Positions 16,846-25,448 of a stretch of DNA of 30,830 nt are shown here, in pieces (position 1 is the stretch's first letter; each line of letters starts with the position of its first letter). A model generated the notes under the pieces. The model searched no databases. It saw only the letters and a list, made by a program, of their open reading frames with translations, and was not told where the DNA came from. The DNA is from a virus, in the IMG/VR virus record IMGVR_UViG_3300025671_000318, positions 1 through 30,830 of that record; one strand, written 5' to 3'. A program made the translations under genes and the position numbers.

Positions 16846-17505
16846 ATGGGATATTTAAATAACACTACAGTTACTGTTGATGCCATCCTCACTAAAAAAG
16901 GACGCGAGCTGTTAGCTCGAAATGATGGCTCCTTTAGAATTACACAATTTTCTTTAGCAGATGACGAAATCGATTATACACTGTATAATCCAAACCACCC
17001 ATCTGGTTCTGCATTTTACGGTGAGGCAATTGAAAATATGCCCATCCTTGAAGCATTCCCAGATGAAACTCAAGTAATGAAATATAAACTCATTACTTTA
17101 CCAAGAGGTACAGCTAAACTACCTGTATTAGAATTGGGATATACAACTCTTACCCTAAAACAAGGTGCTTCAATTTCAATTACACCTCAAACCTTAAATT
17201 ATCTAGGTACAGATTCAACATTTGAATCTAGTGGTTATGTAGTTACAATTGGAGATTCTAGAACTTTATCTAACTTTGAAGGAGTAGGTGTAAATACTAA
17301 TGATGCTTCTACTTTAAACTCAACCTCTACTATTGGTACTAATGTATCAAGAACAGTAATTGGAACTACAATTAACCTAACTGCAACTACAGTTAATACA
17401 TTATTTGGAACTGCTAATACATTGAATACAATTTTAACCGTAACAGGTAGAGATTCAGGTGCAAGATTAACAATCCCATTAAATATAACAAAAGTAACAT
17501 CGTAA
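16846..17505 (+). CDS. Virion structural protein of unknown role, conserved N-terminal domain
   Basis: A 219-residue protein. The first 105 residues form a distinctive domain (TVDAILTKKGRELLARNDG, then ITQFSLADDEIDYTLYNPNH, then ENMPILEAFPDETQVMKYKL). The TKKGRE-x-LA-x-ND start resembles phage tail-collar or fibre-connector domains. Residues 105-219 are Thr/Ser/Asn-rich strands and look like an Ig-like or bacterial surface domain (YVVTIGDSRTLSNFEGVG). GC content and codon use are higher in the N-terminal third. As the first gene after a putative promoter and ahead of large adhesins, it may connect fibres to the baseplate. I have no firm family name for it. Confidence 0.6.
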   Translation: MGYLNNTTVTVDAILTKKGRELLARNDGSFRITQFSLADDEIDYTLYNPNHPSGSAFYGEAIENMPILEAFPDETQVMKYKLITLPRGTAKLPVLELGYTTLTLKQGASISITPQTLNYLGTDSTFESSGYVVTIGDSRTLSNFEGVGVNTNDASTLNSTSTIGTNVSRTVIGTTINLTATTVNTLFGTANTLNTILTVTGRDSGARLTIPLNITKVTS

Positions 17506-17509
17506 TATT

Positions 17510-18550
17510 ATGAGCTTCGTAAGTTTAAATGCTAGTGATTTTGTAGTTAGTGCGGATTCTATCACATCTACTTTGTGGACAGGTGGAGAACCTATTCTAA
17601 ACAAATTTTTCACTTCTTCTCAAACATCTTCTTTTAACACATATTTAGATGTTTACCAAACTAGTTCCGTAAGATCAGATTCTGAAATTCAGTTTTCGAT
17701 TGCTTATGGAGAATTAGAAGGTTCAGGTTCTGCACCCTATAATAATTTAGTAACAGGAAGTTCTCCTTCTAGAGTAACCTATGGTCAATTTAGAACTTTA
17801 GTAAATGGCGATGAAAATACAAACTTTAGTTTTGGAACCGGAAACACAAATTCTAGAGACATTTATGTATTAAATATCAATAGAGCAAGATATAAAGAAA
17901 AATTATTCCCTGGTACATTTAATTTAGTATTATCTGGATCAGATGGTACTGAAATTTCTCGTATACAATTAACTGATAATTCTAAAGATGTATCTACCTT
18001 AACTTTTACAGATGCTGGTAGAATATTTGATATTGTAAGTGGTACTAATGGTAGTGCTGTAGATGTTAGTGTAACTGAAAGTGTAACTCCTGGTTATACA
18101 CCTTCTGGATCTTATGGAAAATTTTTACCTGATGTAGGTTTAATACTTTTAAATCCAAGAGCATTAGCCTTATCTGCTTCTCAAGGAGGAGTAGGACTAA
18201 TACTTAGTGATGATTTAACAGACACTGCTCTTGTAAATAACAATAGTAACCTGTTTGAATCAATAAAATTAGCCCAAACCTTTTCACTCAATTCAGAAGA
18301 AACTATAACATCAGATTATATATTTGTAAGAGTAAGAAATACAGATTTTAATTATTCAACTAACCCTTCTATGATTAGTGGTAGTGGAGAATTTGTATAC
18401 TCAAGTTTAATTAATAACCCCCAAACATTTATAACAACTGTAGGTTTATATAATGATGCTACTGAATTACTATCTGTAGCTAAATTATCAAAACCATTAG
18501 TTAAAGATTTCACAAAAGAAGCTCTAGTAAGAGTAAAATTAGATTTTTAA
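17510..18550 (+). CDS. Virion structural protein with C-terminal module shared with the 99-residue protein
   Basis: A 346-residue, beta-rich protein. The middle has repeated Gly/Ser/Asp strands (FPGTFNLVLSGSDGTEISRI). Residues about 268-346 contain DFNYSTNPSMIS, TFITTVGLYNDATELLSVAK and LSKP before the C-terminal strand VRVKLDF. The protein encoded at 23582-23881 is essentially this module alone, with FNMSQNPTITT, YVTTIGLYNEANELLIVGK and LAQP at corresponding positions. The shared module suggests a common attachment or assembly domain in two virion proteins that flank the large adhesins. The gene begins four bases after the upstream stop and ends three bases before the next start. Which virion part it belongs to is inferred from context. 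Confidence 0.6.
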   Translation: MSFVSLNASDFVVSADSITSTLWTGGEPILNKFFTSSQTSSFNTYLDVYQTSSVRSDSEIQFSIAYGELEGSGSAPYNNLVTGSSPSRVTYGQFRTLVNGDENTNFSFGTGNTNSRDIYVLNINRARYKEKLFPGTFNLVLSGSDGTEISRIQLTDNSKDVSTLTFTDAGRIFDIVSGTNGSAVDVSVTESVTPGYTPSGSYGKFLPDVGLILLNPRALALSASQGGVGLILSDDLTDTALVNNNSNLFESIKLAQTFSLNSEETITSDYIFVRVRNTDFNYSTNPSMISGSGEFVYSSLINNPQTFITTVGLYNDATELLSVAKLSKPLVKDFTKEALVRVKLDF

Positions 18551-18553
18551 TGA

Positions 18554-21500
18554 ATGAGTTTTGCATACAAAAAGATAAATCCGTCTGATATAAAATCAGT
18601 ACCTTATGTTGCTAATAAGCAATATGAGTTTACTTCAGAATCTTATTCCGATAATAATATACAAACTTACGTTGGTGAATACATTCCTGTATCAGAAAAA
18701 AATCCTTTTGATCCAGTAAATGATAATCTTACTACAGATGGAAATTATAGAAGACTATTATTTGAATCTATTCGCCATTTATATTATGAAAATTACATAA
18801 CAGCATCTTCATTAGATCAACTCCCTGTTTCTAATGATCTTTTATATGCCACCAATATAAATTATTTTTGGCATACTTCTTCATATATAAATTATGAACA
18901 AAATACTATGGCCTCTGGGTCATATCCTAATTTTAAAAATTTTCCTTATTTTACAGCTTTACAATTTAACTATGATGATCCTACAGGTTCATATTATGAT
19001 GGTAATGCTGTTTACTTTCAAGATAATGCCGCTAGAGTTAGAATAATATCTATTCCTAAAGACAAATATGGTGAAGGAATTAAACCTTATTCTTTTATAC
19101 TTTCAGGTTCTAATTTTTATATAGCAGACGATGGTCAGGGAAATTTATTTGATTATGAAGCTTTTAGAGCTGAATATTTGTCTGCACAATATTCCGATCC
19201 AATATCAAAGTATGCCGGATTAAGTATTAATGATCAAGTACCTAATGTTGGTAATATTTTTTATGGACACGGGGTAGCAGTTGTTACAAATCAAGATTAT
19301 ATCTGTTTTATAGAAGGTAACCCTGTAGCTAAAAATGATTATTACGATTTAATTAATACACAAGAAGAAAAAAATCTATTAATATTAGCTAATGATTTTG
19401 ATGACTGTTTACAAATAGATACTACTTCAGTAGTTACCTTCCCATTCCCTGATTATACATTCCCGGATTATAGTGTAAGTAGTAGTGGAGATATTGTAAT
19501 TACCCCTAATCAAACTAGTGTAACTCCTGGTGAATATAGGTTACAATATTCTTATCAAAATAATTTAGGACTAGTAAGTAATACTGGGTCTATATTTTTA
19601 AATATAAATGCTGATCCATTAGAATTTACTATAAACTCTGTAACCCAAGCATGTTATCTTAACCCTGACAACATCTCATCTTCAGTAACATTTTCAGTAG
19701 ATAAAGGAGTTCCTCCTTATAGTTGGTCAGTAGATAACTCTACATACATTCCTATAGATGATTTATTCCAACCTATAATTACTGCATCTATACTTCCAAC
19801 TAGATCACAAGTAATATATGTTAAAGATTATGAAGGCTCAATATCAACTGCTTCTATTAATACTGGATTTAATAGAATATCATGTTCAATATGGGAAGAT
19901 GATGTTTCATTTTGTGGTACAACCGATGGTGCTATATTAATTAGTGCTAGTGATGGTTATTTAGGAGACACATCCTCTTTATCGGCTTCATTATCTACTT
20001 CATTTGATAATGCTATAGGTTTACCTGCTACATTCCCTAGCCTATCAGTAGGAACTTACAATGTAATAATAAAAGATGCTAATAATTGTACATCTGTTTC
20101 TCAAATGGAAGTAACTAAAACTGCTCCTGTAACAGTTAGTTATTTAATAGACCATATAGATTGTTTTGGTTCATCTACTGGAATAATTGAATTTGATGAT
20201 GCAGACATGGACACTCAAGAAACGGGGAGTGATAATGGAGGAACTGAGAAAGTTTATTTAGAGGGAGGTAAAGAACCCCTTGAATTTGAATGGTCAGGTC
20301 CTAATGGCTTTACAACTACCTCACAAGAATTATACAATGTTCCCTCAGGAAGTTATATTTTAAATATTACAGATGATGATGGGTGTATTTATGGATTTAA
20401 TTATGAAATAACTACCTCAGCTAAAATCGAATTTACGGCTAATGTAACTTATAGTAATGAAGAATATCCTATATTACTTATTAATGATCTTACAGGTGGT
20501 GTCCCTCCATATAATATAACAGCTTCAACTCCCTTTTCAGAATACTTGTTTACAGCAAGTGTTACAAATAGTTATGAGTTTGATTTAAATGGTGAAGGTT
20601 TAAATTCAAGTTCAGTAACAGTTTCCATTCAAGATTCAATCTCATGTTCAGCTGATACTCAAAGTCAAGAAATTTATGGAAGAGTATGGGAAGTAATAGA
20701 TACTTTTTGTGAAGACGGTACAGGTAGTGTAGCACAACGTAATCTTAATTTTTACACTAATGAACCTACAGGAGCAGAATGGGTAACAGTAAAAATCAGA
20801 TCTGGAAGTGAAACACCTGTTGAATTAGCTACTTCAGGAAGTGCTACTGGTAGTTATTCATATAATACTAATGATACTTTATTTATAGATATATTTACTG
20901 GGTCTAATGATGCATTTTATTTAAGAAGAGAATATAGTGGATCTAGTGATACAAGTGGTAGTGCTGCTAATGTTACTGGAAGTGAAGTTACTAATTCCTT
21001 AATTATATCTGGAAATGCTAATTTGTCTCATTTCGATCAAAACTTAGATGTTTCCCTAGCATTTGGTTTAGAATACTCAGCTTCAATTGAAGCTTTACAT
21101 TTAACAGTATCTAAAGTTAATACTGAAGAAGAAACTACTAATATAAACTTTAAATTTGATAGACAAATACCTTTATCAAAAATTAGAGATAACTTTACAG
21201 CAAGTGTTGAAAATTTATCTTTAACAGGAAGTGGGGGTACTGCTATAGCAGATGGATCTGGTAGTAATTTTATAGCTAGAAACGATGAATTTACAGATAT
21301 TCTTTATGGTAGTACAGGTAGCTTTATAGGTCCTAATAAAAAATTATTTAGACCTACTTATGCATTTGGAAATATATTCAACACCGTTTCTGGATCAAAT
21401 GTAGAATATACTAGTGGATCTATTTGGAGTGGATCTGTATCTGCAAGTTACTTTGGAGCTGATAATGCATATTATTTTACTCAAAGAGAAGATAAAATGT

Positions 21501-21892
21501 GGTTATTAACAGCAGATATAGATCATATTGGATTTTTAGAAGCTTATTCGTATACTGACCCAACACAATTTTCAAGTGATCCTATAGGAACCAGAACCAA
21601 TTTAGATCCCTATACCCACAGAGATTATACAATCTATGCTGGCTCTCAGAAAATGGAACATGATCTTATGTATATTATGATAATACATGAAGATGAAAAT
21701 ACAACAATGCCTTTACCAACAGGTATAGGAGGAGGAGAAATATTCTCTAGAAGATTAGAAAATATACAAGATGTTAACCGTATTTACTATTTATTTTTGT
21801 CACCAAATGCTACAACAGGATCCCAGGCAGAAATAGACAATAGAGCAGTTGCAGTAGGAAAATATTTTATAGATAACGTAATTTATGGCTAA
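18554..21892 (+). CDS. Large adhesin with SprB-like repeats
   Basis: A 1112-residue protein. The N-terminal 300 residues look like a virion-anchoring region (FAYKKINPSDIKSVPYVANK; later VGNIFYGHGVAVVTN). Residues about 364-650 hold beta repeats of the SprB type known from Bacteroidetes surface adhesins: Cys in strand 1 (ISCSIWEDDVSFCGTTDGAI; IDHIDCFGSSTGIIEF), the central FEWSGPNGFTTTSQELYNVP, and the closing GSYILNITDDDGC. Paired Cys at these positions would be typical. The last 400 residues are a Ser/Gly-rich beta region ending in a compact domain. Mimicry of a host adhesin or binding to a gliding-bacterium surface is likely. It overlaps the next gene by eight bases. Confidence 0.7.
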   Translation: MSFAYKKINPSDIKSVPYVANKQYEFTSESYSDNNIQTYVGEYIPVSEKNPFDPVNDNLTTDGNYRRLLFESIRHLYYENYITASSLDQLPVSNDLLYATNINYFWHTSSYINYEQNTMASGSYPNFKNFPYFTALQFNYDDPTGSYYDGNAVYFQDNAARVRIISIPKDKYGEGIKPYSFILSGSNFYIADDGQGNLFDYEAFRAEYLSAQYSDPISKYAGLSINDQVPNVGNIFYGHGVAVVTNQDYICFIEGNPVAKNDYYDLINTQEEKNLLILANDFDDCLQIDTTSVVTFPFPDYTFPDYSVSSSGDIVITPNQTSVTPGEYRLQYSYQNNLGLVSNTGSIFLNINADPLEFTINSVTQACYLNPDNISSSVTFSVDKGVPPYSWSVDNSTYIPIDDLFQPIITASILPTRSQVIYVKDYEGSISTASINTGFNRISCSIWEDDVSFCGTTDGAILISASDGYLGDTSSLSASLSTSFDNAIGLPATFPSLSVGTYNVIIKDANNCTSVSQMEVTKTAPVTVSYLIDHIDCFGSSTGIIEFDDADMDTQETGSDNGGTEKVYLEGGKEPLEFEWSGPNGFTTTSQELYNVPSGSYILNITDDDGCIYGFNYEITTSAKIEFTANVTYSNEEYPILLINDLTGGVPPYNITASTPFSEYLFTASVTNSYEFDLNGEGLNSSSVTVSIQDSISCSADTQSQEIYGRVWEVIDTFCEDGTGSVAQRNLNFYTNEPTGAEWVTVKIRSGSETPVELATSGSATGSYSYNTNDTLFIDIFTGSNDAFYLRREYSGSSDTSGSAANVTGSEVTNSLIISGNANLSHFDQNLDVSLAFGLEYSASIEALHLTVSKVNTEEETTNINFKFDRQIPLSKIRDNFTASVENLSLTGSGGTAIADGSGSNFIARNDEFTDILYGSTGSFIGPNKKLFRPTYAFGNIFNTVSGSNVEYTSGSIWSGSVSASYFGADNAYYFTQREDKMWLLTADIDHIGFLEAYSYTDPTQFSSDPIGTRTNLDPYTHRDYTIYAGSQKMEHDLMYIMIIHEDENTTMPLPTGIGGGEIFSRRLENIQDVNRIYYLFLSPNATTGSQAEIDNRAVAVGKYFIDNVIYG

Positions 21893-23579
21893 TACAGGCT
21901 ACAAAAGAATACCGACAGTAAAACAATTCTTCACAACAGGTCCACAATCTGGTAGTGTAGTATCGGCTTCTTATGACAGAGATTTAACTGTTACTCCCTT
22001 TAGTGCTTCATTAGACAATGTAACATTCTATAATAGATCATTTGATCCAGAAACATGCGAAATTGGATTTGAAGATTGTTTAGTACCTTTACTTACTAGT
22101 TTAAATACTGGATCTTTAAGAGGAAGATTTGAAATAACTTACGTTACTCAATCTGGGTTTAATCCCCCCTTAGATATAACTGCTTCAGTTGCTAACAATG
22201 AAAGTTTTGCTAATTCTGAAATATTTTCTGCTTCAATTGGAAATACAATTCCTATTACTTCTTCATTTGTAAGTGGAACTGTATATTTTAAGGCATTTAC
22301 ATCATGTAGTGGTCCTACTCCTTCTCCCGATTCATCCCCACTATCCTTTACTTTTAACCCTCTTTCTCCTCCTAGAGGAAATGCAAATATAGTTTTTACA
22401 AATAACTATTCTACTACTATGAAAGTAGAAATACGAAGTGAAAGAGGAAATCAAAATTATAATATAGCCCCTAGAGCTTCAGTAACTTACAATTATGTAG
22501 AAACTGCTAATCCTGGCTCTTGGTCAACAACAGGTAAAGCTGACCCTTTAAATATTACTATAAAAGGGGGAGCTAAAAATACTTATGGTAATTATATCCA
22601 AAGAAGAACAAATGATGAAAATAGAGTAATTTTTACTTCTGGAGGAGGATTTGGAGGAACTGATAAAACTGAAAATAGTAGTACATTTGTTCCTGATAAA
22701 GGATTAACCTTTAAAATCCAACAATTAGAATTACCCCCTGTAGGAACTACATCAACAACAACCTTTACTTTATTAGCTAATACCCCTCCTCCTGCAGTTG
22801 CACCTCCAACTGCTGTCCCGGAACTTGTATTTGGTACATCTCCTTTTTCTACCCAAGCAGAAATTTGTAATTTTACCCGAAATTTTAGAGAAAGAACTTA
22901 TTATTTATTTAATAATTATTTATATAATACCCAAGCTGATGCCTTAGCTGATAGAAAAGCTACATATCCTAATGAAGATAATTATATACTAATAAACCAA
23001 ACTCGATTTTTAAAAGTAAATAAACAGGGATACACTTTTGGTTTAGGTTTTGGTAGTGGTGATTGCCCTACTAATTCATATAGATTATCTACCTCCTCCA
23101 CTCCTACTGCTATTGAAGCTTGTAAAAGAACTTCATGGTTTAGTAGCTCACGTTATTATACATTTAAAAATAATACTCTAATAGACTCTTTTGGATATAG
23201 AAGATCTGGATATTTTTGGCAATACAATGGTGCTGGAAGAAAACCTAGTAAAATATTTTTAATTAGTGGAGGTAAGTTTATAGCAACACAAGATTGTTCA
23301 ACTGACGTATTTAGAAATCAACCACTTTTACCACTTTATGGCGGTTTTAAAGATTTTGGACCTGAGGGATGGGAATCAATTTCACCTTCATCAAAAAGAT
23401 ATGCTAAAGTAACACCTGACTATAGGTATAGAACATATTATATAGATTCTTCAACGGGTCAATACTTTAGATACGGTTCCTTCAATTTTTACTACTTATC
23501 AGGATGGGCTTATAACAAACCAGCTCAACAATTTTTATACTTTCAAAATGGTATTATCACACACACTTTTCGAACTTAA
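21885..23579 (+). CDS. Probable receptor-binding tail fibre protein with C-terminal repeat modules
   Basis: A 564-residue protein. Residues 1-150 are an anchoring domain (GYKRIPTVKQFFTTG; TFYNRSFDPETCEIGFEDC). Residues about 165-290 are a beta sandwich. A Pro/Ala linker (NTPPPAVAPPTAVPE, about 299-313) then separates a Tyr/Phe-rich C-terminal region of about 250 residues. In that region two or three units repeat a pattern of Cys, then Arg-x-Tyr-Tyr-x-Phe, then an Asn-Leu turn, then a Gly/Cys end (ICNFTRNFRERTYYLFNN; EACKRTSWFSSSRYYTFKNN; DYRYRTYYIDSSTGQYFRYG). Such terminal aromatic repeats behind a flexible linker are what one expects of a receptor-binding tip. The call rests on architecture and position, not on a named family. 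Confidence 0.55.
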   Translation: MANTGYKRIPTVKQFFTTGPQSGSVVSASYDRDLTVTPFSASLDNVTFYNRSFDPETCEIGFEDCLVPLLTSLNTGSLRGRFEITYVTQSGFNPPLDITASVANNESFANSEIFSASIGNTIPITSSFVSGTVYFKAFTSCSGPTPSPDSSPLSFTFNPLSPPRGNANIVFTNNYSTTMKVEIRSERGNQNYNIAPRASVTYNYVETANPGSWSTTGKADPLNITIKGGAKNTYGNYIQRRTNDENRVIFTSGGGFGGTDKTENSSTFVPDKGLTFKIQQLELPPVGTTSTTTFTLLANTPPPAVAPPTAVPELVFGTSPFSTQAEICNFTRNFRERTYYLFNNYLYNTQADALADRKATYPNEDNYILINQTRFLKVNKQGYTFGLGFGSGDCPTNSYRLSTSSTPTAIEACKRTSWFSSSRYYTFKNNTLIDSFGYRRSGYFWQYNGAGRKPSKIFLISGGKFIATQDCSTDVFRNQPLLPLYGGFKDFGPEGWESISPSSKRYAKVTPDYRYRTYYIDSSTGQYFRYGSFNFYYLSGWAYNKPAQQFLYFQNGIITHTFRT

Positions 23580-23581
23580 CT

Positions 23582-23881
23582 ATGGCTTTAACAGTAGGAC
23601 CAAATAAATTATCATTTAAAAATAGATATACAGTTTACGAAAACGAACTTGTATGTACTATTGAACAAAATGAATTCAATATGAGCCAAAATCCGACTAT
23701 AACAACGGACACTTCAGGCTCATTAAGAGATTTTGCTACAGGCTCGGATTTTCAACCTTACGTTACAACTATAGGATTATATAACGAAGCAAATGAACTA
23801 TTAATAGTAGGTAAATTAGCACAACCTACATTATTATCAACTAAAACTGATACAACGTTCGTAATTAGATACGATCAATAA
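23582..23881 (+). CDS. Small virion protein made of the shared YVTTIGLYN module
   Basis: A 99-residue protein that consists almost entirely of the module found at the C-terminus of the 346-residue protein (17510-18550): EFNMSQNPTITTDTSGS, then YVTTIGLYNEANELLIVGKL, then a strand ending VIRYDQ. The first 20 residues (ALTVGPNKLSFKNRYTVYEN) are specific to it. It starts two bases after the fibre gene and ends the adhesin block. A capping or joining role for a fibre or baseplate arm is reasonable. DNA here looks richer in GC and CG dinucleotides than the fibre gene before it. Confidence 0.65.
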   Translation: MALTVGPNKLSFKNRYTVYENELVCTIEQNEFNMSQNPTITTDTSGSLRDFATGSDFQPYVTTIGLYNEANELLIVGKLAQPTLLSTKTDTTFVIRYDQ

Positions 23882-23890
23882 AAACACAAT

Positions 23891-24310
23891 ATGTGGTTAT
23901 ATAAAGGAGAGGTTATAGGGAGCATCGAACAGATGCCCGAAAATACATTTGGTTTCATTTACGAGGCTACTTATATTCCAACTAAAGAAAAATATCTAGG
24001 GAAAAAGGTACTATTTTTTAATCGTACTTTACCACCTTTAAAAGGTGCTAAACGCAAACGTAAAGTAGTTAAAGAAAGTGACTGGCAAACCTACTATGGT
24101 TCACACACAAAAATCAAACAATTACTATTAGAAGGTAAACAAGAAGATTTTTCACGTGAAATACTAGAATTTGCATTTAACAAAAAACATCTTACATACC
24201 TAGAAACAAAATATCAATTCTGTAATAACGTACTTGAAAACACAGAATATATAAACGATAATATTTTAGGTAAATTCTTCAGAAAAGACTTGGTAAACCC
24301 AAATACTTAA
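23891..24310 (+). CDS. GIY-YIG-like nuclease-family protein
   Basis: A 139-residue protein resembling small GIY-YIG-like proteins that are common in T4-like phages. FGFIYEATYIPTKEKYLGKK (about residues 20-39) corresponds to the GIY...YIG strands, with Phe-Ile-Tyr in the first and Tyr-Leu-Gly in the second. A basic stretch (KGAKRKRKVVKESDW) and YYGSHTKIKQLLLEGKQEDF follow, then EILEFAFNKKHLTYLETKYQ, which may hold the catalytic-type Glu. The deviation of both core triplets (FIY/YLG) leaves activity uncertain. It separates the fibre block from the replication genes, a typical position for a free-standing homing-type endonuclease. It could also be a domesticated core gene. Confidence 0.6.
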   Translation: MWLYKGEVIGSIEQMPENTFGFIYEATYIPTKEKYLGKKVLFFNRTLPPLKGAKRKRKVVKESDWQTYYGSHTKIKQLLLEGKQEDFSREILEFAFNKKHLTYLETKYQFCNNVLENTEYINDNILGKFFRKDLVNPNT

Positions 24311-24316
24311 CGTATA

Positions 24317-24526
24317 TTGAACCAAAAATATTTTTTGGCTCGAAAAAAGATAAAAATAGGAGATACTGTTAGTTTTAATTTTGCAGGTCAACCTTTAGAA
24401 GGGGTGTTAAAAGATATAGAAAAAGTACAATGGGGGACAATTATAAATACCTGGTATCAAGTAAAACATAAAGATGGTACAATATATCCTTGTCGAAAAG
24501 AAACACTAACTTTAGTTAATGATTAA
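24317..24526 (+). CDS. Small SH3-like protein with a TTG start
   Basis: A 69-residue protein. The frame has an in-frame stop at 24308 and no Met codon at all, so initiation must be non-ATG. TTG at 24317, directly after that stop and an A/T-rich leader, is the best choice; TTG at 24335 is an alternative. The fold looks like a small SH3/KOW-type barrel: IKIGDTVSFNFAGQPLEGVL, then WYQVKHKDGTIYPCRKETL. Such domains bind nucleic acid or a protein partner. It overlaps the primase gene by eight bases, so a role in replication or processing is suggested by context only. Confidence 0.6.
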   Translation: MNQKYFLARKKIKIGDTVSFNFAGQPLEGVLKDIEKVQWGTIINTWYQVKHKDGTIYPCRKETLTLVND

Positions 24527-25448
24527 TCAAATATTACTTGGATTAGTTCAATCCGTTTTAGGTAGAAGTAATCCTACAGCTAGAGGTAACCACTCTTTTA
24601 ACTGTCCTTTTTGTAATCATAAAACCCCAAAACTAGAGGTTAATTTAATCCCTAATAAGAAAAATGAAAATTTTTGGCATTGTTGGGTTTGTGATGCTAA
24701 AGGAAAAACCCTATTTGGTTTATTTAAACGTTTAAAAGTATCACAAGAAAAACGTACTCAATTAAGTGAAATATTAGGTACAACAGACAAATATGATACT
24801 ATAGTAGCTAGTAGTAGTGTAGAATTACCTAAAGAATACAAACCATTATATAACCTAACTAAATCGGACATACACGCTAGACATGCCTTAGCATACCTTA
24901 AAAAACGAGGTTTAACAATGGTTGATGTTTTAAAATATCAAATTGGATATTGTGAAAATGGACGTTATGCAAATAAAATTATTATACCTACATATAATGC
25001 CGAAAGTCAATTGGAGTATTTTGTAGCACGTTCATTTGAAAAGGAACCATCTAGAAAATATGATGCACCATCCTCAGATAAAAACATTATAGGGTTTGAA
25101 AATATGATAAATTGGAATGTACCTATTGTGTTATGTGAAGGTGCATTTGATGCTATTGCTATAAAACGAAATGCTATCCCCTTATTTGGTAAAAATATCT
25201 CAAGAAAACTAATGCAAAAATTAGTTACATCAGAAGTAAAAAAAGTCTACCTAGCTTTAGACAGTGATGCTATAAAGGCAACTTATAAAATAGCTGAACA
25301 ACTCTTAAAAGCAGGTAAAAAATTATTTGTAGTAGAATTAGATGATAAAGATCCCGCCGATATGGGGTTTGCTCTATTTACAAATAAAATACAGGAGGCA
25401 CAAGAATTTACATTTTCTTCCCTCCTTAATTTAAAACTATCTATATGA
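24519..25448 (+). CDS. DNA primase (zinc finger plus TOPRIM)
   Basis: A 309-residue primase. An N-terminal zinc ribbon is visible as Cys29-x2-Cys32 (CPFCNHKTPK) and His54-Cys55-x2-Cys58 (FWHCWVCDAKG). A TOPRIM-type catalytic region follows: the Glu of VLCEGAFDAIAIKRNAIPLF (about 203-220), then YLALDSDAIKATYKIAEQLL (from about 244) with the DxD, then ELDDKDPADMGF. It would make RNA primers for lagging-strand synthesis with a replicative helicase, which is not in this window. Length is near that of T4 gp61 (about 340) and well short of bacterial DnaG. The nuclease gene overlaps its end by four bases (ATGA). Confidence 0.85.
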   Translation: MINQILLGLVQSVLGRSNPTARGNHSFNCPFCNHKTPKLEVNLIPNKKNENFWHCWVCDAKGKTLFGLFKRLKVSQEKRTQLSEILGTTDKYDTIVASSSVELPKEYKPLYNLTKSDIHARHALAYLKKRGLTMVDVLKYQIGYCENGRYANKIIIPTYNAESQLEYFVARSFEKEPSRKYDAPSSDKNIIGFENMINWNVPIVLCEGAFDAIAIKRNAIPLFGKNISRKLMQKLVTSEVKKVYLALDSDAIKATYKIAEQLLKAGKKLFVVELDDKDPADMGFALFTNKIQEAQEFTFSSLLNLKLSI

